41,569 nt of DNA from JAAYDF01 sp964511155. Lineage in GTDB: Bacteria > Planctomycetota > Phycisphaerae > UBA1845 > PWPN01. The stretch is from the NCBI GenBank assembly GCA_964511155.1, contig CAZEEJ010000026.1, positions 1 through 41,569 of the forward strand. Reading direction: 5' to 3'. The translations under genes and the position numbers were made by a program. The notes beneath the pieces were generated by a model. That model saw nothing but the letters and a program-made list of their open reading frames with translations, was not told the origin of the DNA and did not search any database. Positions 24,188 to 32,210 of the stretch are shown here, piece after piece. Every line of letters starts with the position of its first letter. Position 1 is the first letter of the stretch.

Positions 24188-24211
24188 GGACAACTCCTCA
24201 AACAGCGGGGA

Positions 24212-24964
24212 TCAGCCGGCCCAAGGCCAGCGCAGCACGACAAGATACGCCACCACCGCCGCGATGAACACCCCGTCATACCACCGCCAGCACAACGGGT
24301 GCAGCAGACGGATACTGCCGTCGTAGCCCCGGGCCATCATCGCCTGGTGGGTCCGCTCCGCCTGCTCCAGCGTGCGCACAAACAGCACGCCCACCAGCCC
24401 CGCCCGCACACGCCAGCGCTCACGGAACGGCCCCCGGCCCGCGTCCCGCGCCGCCCGCGCCATCCGCAGATGCATCGCCTGATCGAGCAGCAAAAACAGG
24501 TACCGATACAGAAACCGCAACTGCATCACCAGCATCTGCGGCACCCCCAACCGTTCCAGCCCCTTGAGCAGTTGCGGAAAACGCGTCGTCGCCGTCAGGC
24601 CGATCAACGCCGCGATCCCCAACGCAAACCGCACCAGGATCGACGCCCCGGTCAGCCATCCGCCCGGCACCACCCGGCCGTGCCAGCTCACCGGCGTGCG
24701 ATCGAAAACCGGTGAAAACGCGACCAGGCAAACGATGAACGGCGAAACCAGCACGATGTGCTTGGCCACGAACCGCAGCGGCACCCCGCCCCAGGCCAGC
24801 AGAACAAACGGAAACAGCACGTACCACGCCGAGGGCAGCTCATACCGCCCCAAAGAAATCAGCACCACGCTGTAGGCCAGCACCGCCACCACCTTGGCCC
24901 GCGGATCGAGCCGGTGGATCGGCGAGTCCTGGTACGCGAAGCGATCGATGTAATGGTGATGCAT
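24212..24964 (-). CDS. cbiQ: Ni/Co ECF transporter T-component (CbiQ-type)
   Basis: This 250-residue transmembrane coupling subunit joins the substrate-binding CbiM to the ATPase. Typical features are the N-terminal FAYQDSPIHRLDPRAKVV, several helices, and the two arginine coupling motifs near MARAARDAGRG (classical Ala-Arg-Gly region) and MMARGYDG. The His-rich start MHHHY is natural in this family. ATG 24964 has a weak ribosome site, so coupling to the preceding methyltransferase gene, whose stop is 32 bases upstream, is likely. Confidence 0.9.
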   Translation of the reverse strand: MHHHYIDRFAYQDSPIHRLDPRAKVVAVLAYSVVLISLGRYELPSAWYVLFPFVLLAWGGVPLRFVAKHIVLVSPFIVCLVAFSPVFDRTPVSWHGRVVPGGWLTGASILVRFALGIAALIGLTATTRFPQLLKGLERLGVPQMLVMQLRFLYRYLFLLLDQAMHLRMARAARDAGRGPFRERWRVRAGLVGVLFVRTLEQAERTHQAMMARGYDGSIRLLHPLCWRWYDGVFIAAVVAYLVVLRWPWAG

Positions 24965-24996
24965 GGCAGATCGCCGAGCCGGCCGCCGCCAGACCT

Positions 24997-25773
24997 TCAG
25001 TCCAGCCGCCCCAGATAGACCCGCGTATCGTACTCCATGCGTACGCGACCCTCCACCTGATGGGTTTGGAAGATCCGAGCCAGCTCGTCGAGCATCTCCT
25101 GGTGCCCCGGCTGGCCAACGGCGGGCAGATACGAAGAGGACGAAGCCCGACCTTGGATGCCCGGCAGGTCAAACTCCTGCGCGTTCTCCAGCACGCGCAA
25201 CCGGAAGCCGGCCGGGGCAAAGAACGCCTCCAGCATCTCCGGCGTGACGTTCTCGCGACGGACGCGGCCGTAATCGATGGCATGGTCGCGAATCAGTTGC
25301 TCGTAAGCGCACAGAAAGGGCGTGCCCTCCATGCGGCGATCGTTCCAGATGATGGCCACGAAGCCGCCGGGTTTGAGAATGCGGGCAAACTCGGGCCGCG
25401 CGCGGGCCGCGTCGAACCAGTGAAACGCCTGGGCGGCGGTGATCAGATCGATGCTCCCGGCTGGCAAGGTCGTCGACTCGGCCGTACCGCAGACACTGTG
25501 GAAGTTCGCGTAGCCGGCCAATTGCCGCTCGGCCGCCGACCGCATGGCCTCGTTCGGCTCGACACCGTATACCTGGTTACCGTTCCTCAGCAGCAATTCG
25601 CAGAGAATACCCGTACCGGAGCCGATGTCGGCGACGGCGCTCGTCGGCCTCAGCCCACCCTCGCTACGCAGAATAGCCAGCAGCTCCTGCGGATAGCCCG
25701 GCCGATAGCGAACGTAGTCCTGCACACGGTTGGAGAACCGCCGGGTCGGATCGCTTTCAAAGGAGACGTTCAT
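24997..25773 (-). CDS. SAM-dependent class I methyltransferase
   Basis: This 258-residue protein is of the Methyltransf_11/25 type. The SAM-binding motif I is VADIGSGTGILCELLL, followed by VYGVEPNEAM (ribose-binding acid), then GTAESTTLPAGSIDLITAAQAFHWFD and LKPGGFVAIIWNDRR. The FHWFD motif and size match the common 'methyltransferase domain' enzymes whose targets are unknown. The start ATG overlaps the cbiM stop by four bases (25770-25773), so the gene is translationally coupled and lies inside the transporter operon. A role in metal-cofactor chemistry is possible only by association. Confidence 0.88.
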   Translation of the reverse strand: MNVSFESDPTRRFSNRVQDYVRYRPGYPQELLAILRSEGGLRPTSAVADIGSGTGILCELLLRNGNQVYGVEPNEAMRSAAERQLAGYANFHSVCGTAESTTLPAGSIDLITAAQAFHWFDAARARPEFARILKPGGFVAIIWNDRRMEGTPFLCAYEQLIRDHAIDYGRVRRENVTPEMLEAFFAPAGFRLRVLENAQEFDLPGIQGRASSSSYLPAVGQPGHQEMLDELARIFQTHQVEGRVRMEYDTRVYLGRLD

Positions 25774-26774
25774 GGCCCACCAGCGTGAGAGTGACCGGTT
25801 GCGGCTGCCGTCCGCCGCGCGGCCAGCACCCGCCCGATGCCCCAAACCGCGGCCAGCGTCAGCAGCGTGCCAATCACCCCGCTCAGGCTGGTCCACTGAT
25901 AGTCCGGCAGCGGGGCGACGCGCTGCTGCCACTCCTCGGCCCGTGTGACGAGCTGGTCGTCGCTGGGCCTGACCATGGCCGTCTCCGGAGCCTCCTCGGG
26001 CGCGGTGATCGACTCCAGAGCGTCCGGCCAGGCGCTGGCGAACAGCGAGACGACCCCCCCAAGCAGCAGGGCGGTCAGCAGGATCGAGCCGACCACGACG
26101 GCCGGGCTCAACGGGCGGGCGGTGCCACGAAGTTGATCGGCGGCCGGACCCAGGAACTCCGGACGGACCTTGCTGACATAAGCCACCACGAGAAAGGTGA
26201 TCACCGCCTCAACCGCGGCGATGAGCAGGTGCAACCCGATCATGACCAGCAGGAACTGCGTCAGAGGCACCGTGGTCACGCCGCTGACCCAGGCCTGCAC
26301 CGGCACCATGCTCGCCCCGCCGGTCACGCCGACCACGGCCGCAATAAAAACGGCCAGATAGAGCCGGCCGGCGGAGGGCGACCGCCCCGCGGCCAAGCGG
26401 AACACCCCATACCCCAGGTAACAGGGGATGATTCCCAGGTTCAGGATGTTCGTCCCCAACGCCAGCAACCCGCCGTCCTGAAAGATCAGGCATTGGATAA
26501 TCAGGATCGCCGCCATGACCAGAGTGGCCGCGTGCGGACCCAGCAGAATCGCCAGCAACACGCCCCCGCCCAAGTGCCCGCTCGTGCCCGGTAACACCGG
26601 GAAGTTGATCATCTGGGCCGCAAAAACGAACGCCCCCATCACCCCCATCAGAGGCACCTTGTCCGGCTCCAGCGCGGTCCGCATCCGCCGCGAGGCCCAC
26701 ACCAACACCCCCGCCGACAGGGCCGTGAAAAGCCCCGCCACCGACGGCGTCAGCAACTCGTTGGCCATGTGCAT
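25770..26774 (-). CDS. cbiM: Ni/Co ECF transporter substrate-binding subunit CbiM with CbiN-like C-terminus
   Basis: This protein of about 334 residues binds nickel or cobalt at its N-terminus and spans the membrane. The conserved start MHMANELLTPSVAG supplies the N-terminal amine and His2 ligands; the second region GTSGHLGGGVLLAILLGPHAA carries the partner His. The ATG at 26774 is preferred because family metal binding needs MHM at the very N-terminus, although an ATG three codons upstream (26783) has the better ribosome site. The C-terminal 100 residues contain SAWPDALESI, which resembles the PDGLE motif of CbiN, so CbiM and CbiN functions appear fused. It is the first gene of the operon, read from the promoter at 26831-26859. 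Confidence 0.92.
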   Translation of the reverse strand: MHMANELLTPSVAGLFTALSAGVLVWASRRMRTALEPDKVPLMGVMGAFVFAAQMINFPVLPGTSGHLGGGVLLAILLGPHAATLVMAAILIIQCLIFQDGGLLALGTNILNLGIIPCYLGYGVFRLAAGRSPSAGRLYLAVFIAAVVGVTGGASMVPVQAWVSGVTTVPLTQFLLVMIGLHLLIAAVEAVITFLVVAYVSKVRPEFLGPAADQLRGTARPLSPAVVVGSILLTALLLGGVVSLFASAWPDALESITAPEEAPETAMVRPSDDQLVTRAEEWQQRVAPLPDYQWTSLSGVIGTLLTLAAVWGIGRVLAARRTAAATGHSHAGGP

Positions 26775-26814
26775 CGCCAGCATCACAGATCCTCGCTCCC
26801 TCGCCAACTCTCCT

Positions 26815-26839
26815 TATTACGATCCTCCGCATTGTAATA
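26815..26839. promoter_or_regulatory. Inverted repeat TATTAC-N13-GTAATA, candidate NikR-like operator
   Basis: TATTAC (26815-26820) and GTAATA (26834-26839) form a perfect 6-base inverted repeat with a 13-base spacer. It overlaps the -10 box and probable start of the cbiM promoter. NikR operators in several groups are inverted repeats with such spacing and GTAA-type half sites. No NikR gene is in the window, so the call is inference. Confidence 0.45.
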
Positions 26840-26859
26840 TGGACGCCGGGCACCGTCAA
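26831..26859 (-). promoter_or_regulatory. Sigma-70-type promoter of the cbiM operon
   Basis: On the minus strand TTGACG (-35, 26859-26854) is followed by a 17-base spacer and TACAAT (-10, 26836-26831). Five of six bases match consensus in each box and the spacing is optimal. Transcription would begin near 26824, about 50 bases before the cbiM start. No riboswitch fits in so short a leader. Confidence 0.65.
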
Positions 26860-26989
26860 AAGCCCTCAACCCGTCGACTTGGCACCCCCTGGTTGCCGCT
26901 CCACCGGCTTGGCCATAGCATAAGCCTCGACCGCCGCGAGGCATCTGAATTCGGAACACGCTCGCCGTCCCATGGATAAGGAGCCGGGC

Positions 26990-28408
26990 ATGACCCCAAC
27001 GCACACGTCAAGAACCTGTCGGTGGTTCCCCGCCGTTGCCGCGCTAACCCTGGTCGCGATCCTGCTCATCGGCGGCATGGGCCGACCCGCGCTGGCCGCC
27101 GCCCGCAACGTCGTCCTGCTCATCGGCGACGACCACGGCCTGCAGGTGGGCTGCTACGGCGACACCGTGATCCAAACTCCCGGTATGGACCGCCTCGCCC
27201 GTCAGGGCACCCGCTTCGCTCAGGCCTTCGCCGCCGTCTCCAGTTGCAGCCCGTCCCGGTCCACCATCCTGACCGGCATGTTCATCCACACCACCGGGCA
27301 ATACGGCCTGGCCCACGCCAAACACAACTTCCACTCCTTCGCCAACCTCAAGTCCCTGCCCGCCCTGCTCAAACAGGCCGGCTACCGCACCGCCATCGTC
27401 GGCAAGTACCACGTCAACCCGCCGGAGATCTACCCCTTCGATGAGCAACTGCCGGCCCCCGGCGGCCCCAGGCAAGTGACCCGCATGGCCGAGTCCGCCA
27501 AAAAGTTCATGGCCGCCGACTCCGACCGGCCGTTCTTTCTCCTGGTCGGCTACACCGATCCCCATCGTGCCGGCCAAGGCTTCGCCAACGAGCCCGACTA
27601 CCCCGGCGTCAAGACCATCAAGTACGACCCCCAGGCCATCGTCGTGCCCCCGTGGCTGCCCGACACCCCCGAAGTCCGTGCCGACTTGGCCGGGTATTAC
27701 GAGTCCACCAGCCGCATGGACCAGGGCATCAACCAGATGCTCGATGCCATCACCGCCACCGGACATCAGGACGACACCCTGGTTATCTACGTCAGCGACA
27801 ACGGCCCGCCCTTCCCCGGAGCCAAGTCCAGCCTCTACGAGCCCGGCATCCATCTGCCACTCATCATCTCCTCGCCCGATCAAAAAAAACGCGGCGTGGT
27901 CAACCAGGCCCTGGTCAGCCTCGTCGACCTCGCCCCGACCATCATGGACTGGGCGGGCGTCAAGCCGCCTAAGCAGGTCTTCGGCCGGTCCGTCCTGCCC
28001 CTCCTCGACCAGGACAACCCCGCCGGCTGGGACCGCGTCTTCGGCTCACACATCTTCCACGAGATCACCATGTACTACCCCATGCGCATGCTCCGCACCC
28101 GGCAGTACAAGTACATCCTCAATCTCGCCCATCCGCTGGAGTACCCGTTGGCCAGCGACCTGTGGAACTCGCCCACCTGGCAGGGCGTCCTCAAGCGGGG
28201 TGACACGCGCTACGGCCAACGAACGATCCAGGCCCTGCTGCACCACCCCCGCGAGGAGTTGTACGACTTGACCGCCGACCCGCACGAAGTCCACAACCTC
28301 GCCGACGACCCCGCTCTACAAGCCACCCTCCAGGAACTCCGCGACCAGCTCAAACAGTGGCAGGAACAAACCGACGACCCCTGGATCCTCAAGCACGCAC
28401 GAGAGTAA
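26990..28408 (+). CDS. Secreted Cys-type sulfatase
   Basis: This 472-residue exported sulfatase is predicted to remove sulfate esters from glycans. A signal peptide (AALTLVAILLIGGMGRPALA) is followed by VVLLIGDDHG, the first metal-binding motif. The active-site Cys86 in SCSPSRSTILTG must be converted to formylglycine by FGE or an anaerobic sulfatase-maturing enzyme, and no credible maturase is in the window. Other conserved pieces are GKYHVNPP and VIYVSDNGPPFPGAKSSLYEPG. ATG 26990 with AAGGAG seven bases upstream is preferred to the ATG at 26972. It diverges from the cbiM operon. The substrate is unknown. Confidence 0.92.
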   Translation: MTPTHTSRTCRWFPAVAALTLVAILLIGGMGRPALAAARNVVLLIGDDHGLQVGCYGDTVIQTPGMDRLARQGTRFAQAFAAVSSCSPSRSTILTGMFIHTTGQYGLAHAKHNFHSFANLKSLPALLKQAGYRTAIVGKYHVNPPEIYPFDEQLPAPGGPRQVTRMAESAKKFMAADSDRPFFLLVGYTDPHRAGQGFANEPDYPGVKTIKYDPQAIVVPPWLPDTPEVRADLAGYYESTSRMDQGINQMLDAITATGHQDDTLVIYVSDNGPPFPGAKSSLYEPGIHLPLIISSPDQKKRGVVNQALVSLVDLAPTIMDWAGVKPPKQVFGRSVLPLLDQDNPAGWDRVFGSHIFHEITMYYPMRMLRTRQYKYILNLAHPLEYPLASDLWNSPTWQGVLKRGDTRYGQRTIQALLHHPREELYDLTADPHEVHNLADDPALQATLQELRDQLKQWQEQTDDPWILKHARE

Positions 28409-28451
28409 GCAAGTGAGCGAGTGAGCAAGTTAGCAAGTTAGCAAGCGAGCC
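28404..28451 (+). repeat. Period-8 quasi-tandem array (AGTGAGCA)
   Basis: Six 8-mers run without a gap: AGTAAGCA, AGTGAGCG, AGTGAGCA, AGTTAGCA, AGTTAGCA, AGCGAGCC. The array begins inside the last codons and stop of the sulfatase gene. A GCTTGCCGCTTCGCGG word follows directly (about 28464). Confidence 0.8.
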
Positions 28452-28518
28452 AACTCTCCTGCCGGCTTGCCGCTTCGCGGCGAAACCGCGTCGCTGTACC
28501 TGTCCCCATTGCACCGCT

Positions 28519-29853
28519 TCACGGTGCCGGCTCACGCGGGGCGGGGATGGGTTCCCCGTGCGGATCGTGCTGCGGATGACCGAGTTCCCGCGCGATCTCC
28601 TCAGCCACGTCGTGGGCGTGCTCGAGTCGCTCCGCGGCTTCGTGCACCCGGTCCTCGGGCACGTTGTGCTCCGCCAGATACGTCTCCCACAGGCGATGAC
28701 TCCGCACCAGCATCTCCGCCCGATCCCGCCCGCTGGGCGTCAGCTCCGCCCGCTCACCCGTGTGCAAAATCCACGCGGCACCCGCCAGCCGGCGCAGCGC
28801 CGCTTCGACTTCCTCGGCCGTCGCATGCAGACCAATCCGGGCTCGGATCGCCGCCGTCTCGCCCCTCCCGCCCAAGCCCTGAAGCGACTTGAGCACGTCC
28901 TCCTCCAGAATGTGCCGGTACAGCCGACGACGCCGGATCAGCCGGACAATAAAGCCATACTCCGGTGCCACCGCCATCGTCACCAGAAACAGCGCCGTCG
29001 CCACCACCACCATGGCCGGACCCGGCGGCATGCTGTACATGAACGCCAGCATCAGCCCCAGCAACGCCGACACCGCCCCGGCCAACGCGCTGAGCACCAG
29101 CATCACACTCAACCGGTTGGTGAGCTGATAAGCGATCGCCGCCGGCGTGATCAGCATCGCGATCGCCATGATCACCCCCACGCTCTGGAGAGCGGTGACG
29201 ATGGTGGCCGACAACAACCCCATGAGCAGGTAGTGAATGAACTGGACCGGCACGCCCGCCGCCGCGGCCATCTGGGCATCGAAACTCACCAGCTTCAACG
29301 GGTGGTAAAACACCACCACCAGCAGCATCACAAGCGTCGCGATGATCCCTGCGGCAATCAGATCCGCCTGCTGAGTCGCCAGAAGCTCGCCAAACAGAAA
29401 GCACTTCAGATCAAAGTGCGTCCCTTGCGGAAACTTGCTCACCAGGATGACGCCGACAGCGAACATCGCGGTAAACACGATGCCCACAGCCGCATCCTCC
29501 TTCGCCCGACTGTGCCGGGTGACCAGGTTGATGCCGAACGTGGTCAACAGGCCCGCAATCAACGCCCCCGCGAACAGGCCCCAGATCTTCCCCGCCGCAC
29601 CCAGCGCCCCGACCGTCGCACTGATCACCAGGAACGCGATGGCCACGCCCGGCAGCACCGCATGAGACAACGCATCGCCCAGCAACGCCATCCGACGCAA
29701 CACCACAAAGCAGCCCACCAGCCCCAGGATCGCCCCCATCAGCGTGCTGACCGCCAGTTGCACACGATGGTGGATGAACAGCTCGTCCAGCAGCTCCCCC
29801 CAGGTCACCAGCTGCGCAAGCGGTTCAGTCATGGCGAGAACGGTGGCGAACAT
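28519..29853 (-). CDS. Zn/Mn-type ABC permease fused to DtxR/MntR-like regulator
   Basis: This is a 444-residue fusion. Residues about 1-295 are a complete ABC-3 family metal permease (VGCFVVLRRMALLGDALSHAVLPGVA; GVIMAIAMLITPAAIAYQLT). The C-terminal 125 or so residues look like a whole iron-dependent repressor: a winged-helix region (EEDVLKSLQGLG...AALRRLAGAAWI), then LTPSGRDRAEMLVRSHRLWE, VHEAAERLEHAHD and the terminal DPHGEPIP. His and Glu ligands matching MntR His77, Glu99, Glu102 and His103 are present; the MntR Glu11 position appears to be Lys. ATG 29853 follows GAGGGG and overlaps the ATPase gene end by 29 bases. The domain may sense cytosolic metal and gate transport, or bind DNA at the membrane. 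Confidence 0.9.
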   Translation of the reverse strand: MFATVLAMTEPLAQLVTWGELLDELFIHHRVQLAVSTLMGAILGLVGCFVVLRRMALLGDALSHAVLPGVAIAFLVISATVGALGAAGKIWGLFAGALIAGLLTTFGINLVTRHSRAKEDAAVGIVFTAMFAVGVILVSKFPQGTHFDLKCFLFGELLATQQADLIAAGIIATLVMLLVVVFYHPLKLVSFDAQMAAAAGVPVQFIHYLLMGLLSATIVTALQSVGVIMAIAMLITPAAIAYQLTNRLSVMLVLSALAGAVSALLGLMLAFMYSMPPGPAMVVVATALFLVTMAVAPEYGFIVRLIRRRRLYRHILEEDVLKSLQGLGGRGETAAIRARIGLHATAEEVEAALRRLAGAAWILHTGERAELTPSGRDRAEMLVRSHRLWETYLAEHNVPEDRVHEAAERLEHAHDVAEEIARELGHPQHDPHGEPIPAPREPAP

Positions 29854-30694
29854 CCGAAGGCCCCTCGTGCAAAATCTGTTCGGCGCGCTCGAGCAACGTA
29901 AGCCGCCCGCCGTACGTGCGGCTGAGATTCTCCGGTGTCGCCGTCGTGGCCACCGGCCCAGACGCAATCAACGACCGGTTCAGCATGACCACGTCATCGA
30001 ACCGCTCAAGCTGCGTCAGATCGTGAATCACCACCACCAGCGTCTTGCCCAACCCCGCCAACTCGCCCATCAGCCGGAAGATCGTCTCCTCCGTCCGGGC
30101 ATCCACGCCGACGAATGGCTCGTCCAGAAGCAGAATATCCGCCTGCTGGGCCAGCGCCCGGGCGATGAAAACCCGCTGCTGCTGACCCCCGGAAAGCTGC
30201 CGGATGTGACGCGACGCGTAGTCCGTCATCCCCACCATCTTGAAGGCCGCCGCCGCCGCCTGACGGTCCGCTTGCCGCGGACGGCCGAATAACCCCAGCC
30301 GGGGATACCGACCCATCAGCACAACCTCTTCCGCCGTCACGGGAAAATCCCAATCGACCGTCTCCGTCTGCGGCACGTATGCCACCCGGGCGCGGGCCCG
30401 GTCGATCGGCTCGCCAAATACTTCCACCCCCCCGCTGCTGATCGGGATCAGACCCAGAACGGCCTTGAGCAGCGTACTCTTGCCGGCCCCGTTCGGCCCG
30501 ATCACCGCCGTGATCCGGCCGGTCTCGATGCGCACGGTCACGTCGCGAAGCACCGGCTCTTGCTGGTACGAAACTGTCAGACCGGTCACTTGCAGCGCAC
30601 AGCTCCGCTCCGGCACCTCCCCCGCACCGCCCGCCCCAACCGCCGGAGCCAGCGTCCCCGTCTTCGCCGTTATGCCCGCCACAACCTCTTCCAT
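29825..30694 (-). CDS. Zn/Mn ABC transporter ATPase (ZnuC/MntB-type)
   Basis: This 289-residue ATPase drives the metal importer. Walker A is GPNGAGKST, the Q-loop is VAYVPQTETVDWDFPVT, diagnostic of the Mn/Zn/Fe chelate group, the signature is LSGGQQQRVFIARALA, Walker B is ILLLDEPFVGVD and the switch His is in VVIHDLTQ. ATG 30694 is chosen because upstream codons run through GTAGCGG repeats. The N-terminal 35 residues (EEVVAGITAKTGTLAP) are a poorly conserved extension. Its end overlaps the permease gene, indicating coupling; the substrate-binding lipoprotein gene lies 164 bases upstream. Confidence 0.92.
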   Translation of the reverse strand: MEEVVAGITAKTGTLAPAVGAGGAGEVPERSCALQVTGLTVSYQQEPVLRDVTVRIETGRITAVIGPNGAGKSTLLKAVLGLIPISSGGVEVFGEPIDRARARVAYVPQTETVDWDFPVTAEEVVLMGRYPRLGLFGRPRQADRQAAAAAFKMVGMTDYASRHIRQLSGGQQQRVFIARALAQQADILLLDEPFVGVDARTEETIFRLMGELAGLGKTLVVVIHDLTQLERFDDVVMLNRSLIASGPVATTATPENLSRTYGGRLTLLERAEQILHEGPSDVRHRSRHD

Positions 30695-30726
30695 ATCATC
30701 GCCCGCCCCACTGCACCTACATCCCC

Positions 30727-30790
30727 CGTAACGGCCGCCTCCCGTAGCGGTCGCCCCCCGTGGCGGCCGCCCCCCGTGGCGGCCGCCCCG
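30727..30790 (+). repeat. GTAGCGGTCGCC-family repeat with tandem GTGGCGGCCGCC units
   Basis: A complete start (GTAGCGGTCGCC, 30744) is followed by two GTGGCGGCCGCCC units; a related GTAACGGCCGCC precedes it. It lies in the gap between binding-protein and ATPase genes, so it is probably transcribed as an intercistronic hairpin. Confidence 0.65.
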
Positions 30791-30858
30791 CCCGTGTGCT
30801 ACTGCTCTTTGAGCAGTGCACCCCCCTGTAACCGCCGCCCCCCTCAGCCGCGGCCGGA

Positions 30859-31869
30859 TCAACTCGCGGGCGCCGTCTCCTTCGTCTCCTCCGCAACCTT
30901 CCCGCCCAGCGCCCCGACGATCATCCGCGTCTTCGCCCGCACCGCGTCGATGTACGACCCGGCCTCACCGCCCGGCTCGCCCAGACTGTCGCTGTACAGC
31001 GGTCCGGCGATCCGCAGCTCGACACCGTGTTTCTCCTGGGCCAACCGGCGGATGCCATCCACCAGCCGATTCTGTGCCGCACTGACCGATGTCTCATGGA
31101 AGACTGCGGGGACCGAGCGTTCCGCCGCGATCTTGGCCAGCCGACTTTGTTCCCCGGCGTTCGCCTCGGCATCCGTACTGATGCCCAGAACCGCATCCAC
31201 TTCCAGGCCGTAAGCCTCACCGTAGTAGTAAAACGCGTCGTGCGTGGTGATCATGTACCTGGCGGACTCCGGGATCGTGGCCACGCTCCGCTGCACCCAG
31301 TCGTCCAGCGATTCCAACCGTGCCAGATACGCCGTCGCCTGGCCATCATAAAACGCTCCGTTGGCCGGGTCGATCACCTTCAGCGCATCCCGCACCTTTT
31401 CCGCAAACCGCATGAAATGACGCACGTTCCACCAAACGTGCGGATCCGGTGCCACCACGTTCTTGCCCCGAACCCGGATTTCCCGGTGGTGTGCCAACTC
31501 GATCGCTCGGTTTCCGGCCGCCCCGATCATATCCATCATGCGACCTTCCAGGTGCAGACCGTTCACCAGCACGAGATCCGCCTTGCGGAACAGAATACTG
31601 TCCTCCGGCGTCGGATCGTAGACGTGCGGGTCCTGCCCCGGGCCCATGATGCCGACGACTCTGACCCGATCACCCGCAATCTCCCGGGCCAGATCGGCGA
31701 TCATCGTCGTCGTGCAAACCACCAGTCTGCGGCTGTCCACCACCGGCGCTTCTCCGGGCGCTTCGTCCTTGCACCCCGACAGCAGAGCCAGTGGCAGCAG
31801 AACCCCGATCAACCGGCCGCCAAACTCGCGCCCCCGTATCCGAAAAAGTAGCTTCGAAATCCGCATCAT
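30859..31869 (-). CDS. Metal-binding lipoprotein of ABC importer (ZnuA/MntA/TroA family)
   Basis: This exported lipoprotein of about 336 residues captures Mn or Zn. The lipobox is LLPLALLSGC. The four metal ligands expected in the family are visible: His in QDPHVYDPTPED, His in DPHVWWNV, Glu in FHETSVS, and Asp in LYSDSLGEPGGE. There is no His-rich loop, which slightly favours manganese. Two adjacent ATGs exist (31869 and 31866); GGGAG spacing suits the second slightly better. Two direct copies of TTGGCAT, 11 bases apart, sit just upstream (31878-31895). First gene of the importer operon. Confidence 0.92.
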   Translation of the reverse strand: MMRISKLLFRIRGREFGGRLIGVLLPLALLSGCKDEAPGEAPVVDSRRLVVCTTTMIADLAREIAGDRVRVVGIMGPGQDPHVYDPTPEDSILFRKADLVLVNGLHLEGRMMDMIGAAGNRAIELAHHREIRVRGKNVVAPDPHVWWNVRHFMRFAEKVRDALKVIDPANGAFYDGQATAYLARLESLDDWVQRSVATIPESARYMITTHDAFYYYGEAYGLEVDAVLGISTDAEANAGEQSRLAKIAAERSVPAVFHETSVSAAQNRLVDGIRRLAQEKHGVELRIAGPLYSDSLGEPGGEAGSYIDAVRAKTRMIVGALGGKVAEETKETAPAS

Positions 31870-32029
31870 CGGCTCCCATGCCAACCATATGCCAAACAGC
31901 CTTCGCGCGCGCGACGCACGCCCCCCATTATGACCGTTCATCGTGGACCGGCAAGCCGGGGGAAGGGGACCGGATGAGGGTGGGGTGCATCCGCCGTTCA
32001 GTGGCAGGTTGCCAAAGGCGAGGTATCGA

Positions 32030-32105
32030 GGGTGGCATGTGTCGGTACTCCGACCCGTGGCCAAACGCGGACAACCACTGGTCTGGGTACAGACCAGTGC
32101 CACCC
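32030..32105. repeat. 76-bp element ending in GGGTGGCA/TGCCACCC
   Basis: Terminal inverted repeats GGGTGGCA (32030-32037) and TGCCACCC (32098-32105) enclose two internal palindromes: GTCGGTACTCCGAC (32041-32054) and CTGGTCTGGGTACAGACCAG (about 32078-32097). No coding potential. Confidence 0.65.
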
Positions 32106-32210
32106 ATGCCCCTGGAATTCGGATGCACCCGTGAGTGGCCGGTGCCCAGACCGCCATCTTGATTGGGCATAACTCGCCGGCCGCGTGCGCGAGGGTGGTA
32201 TGGCAACGTC

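Noticed and set aside
26775..26989. Cobalamin riboswitch upstream of cbiM
   Set aside because: The promoter lies only about 50 bases before the start, too short for that aptamer, and no B12-box was seen.
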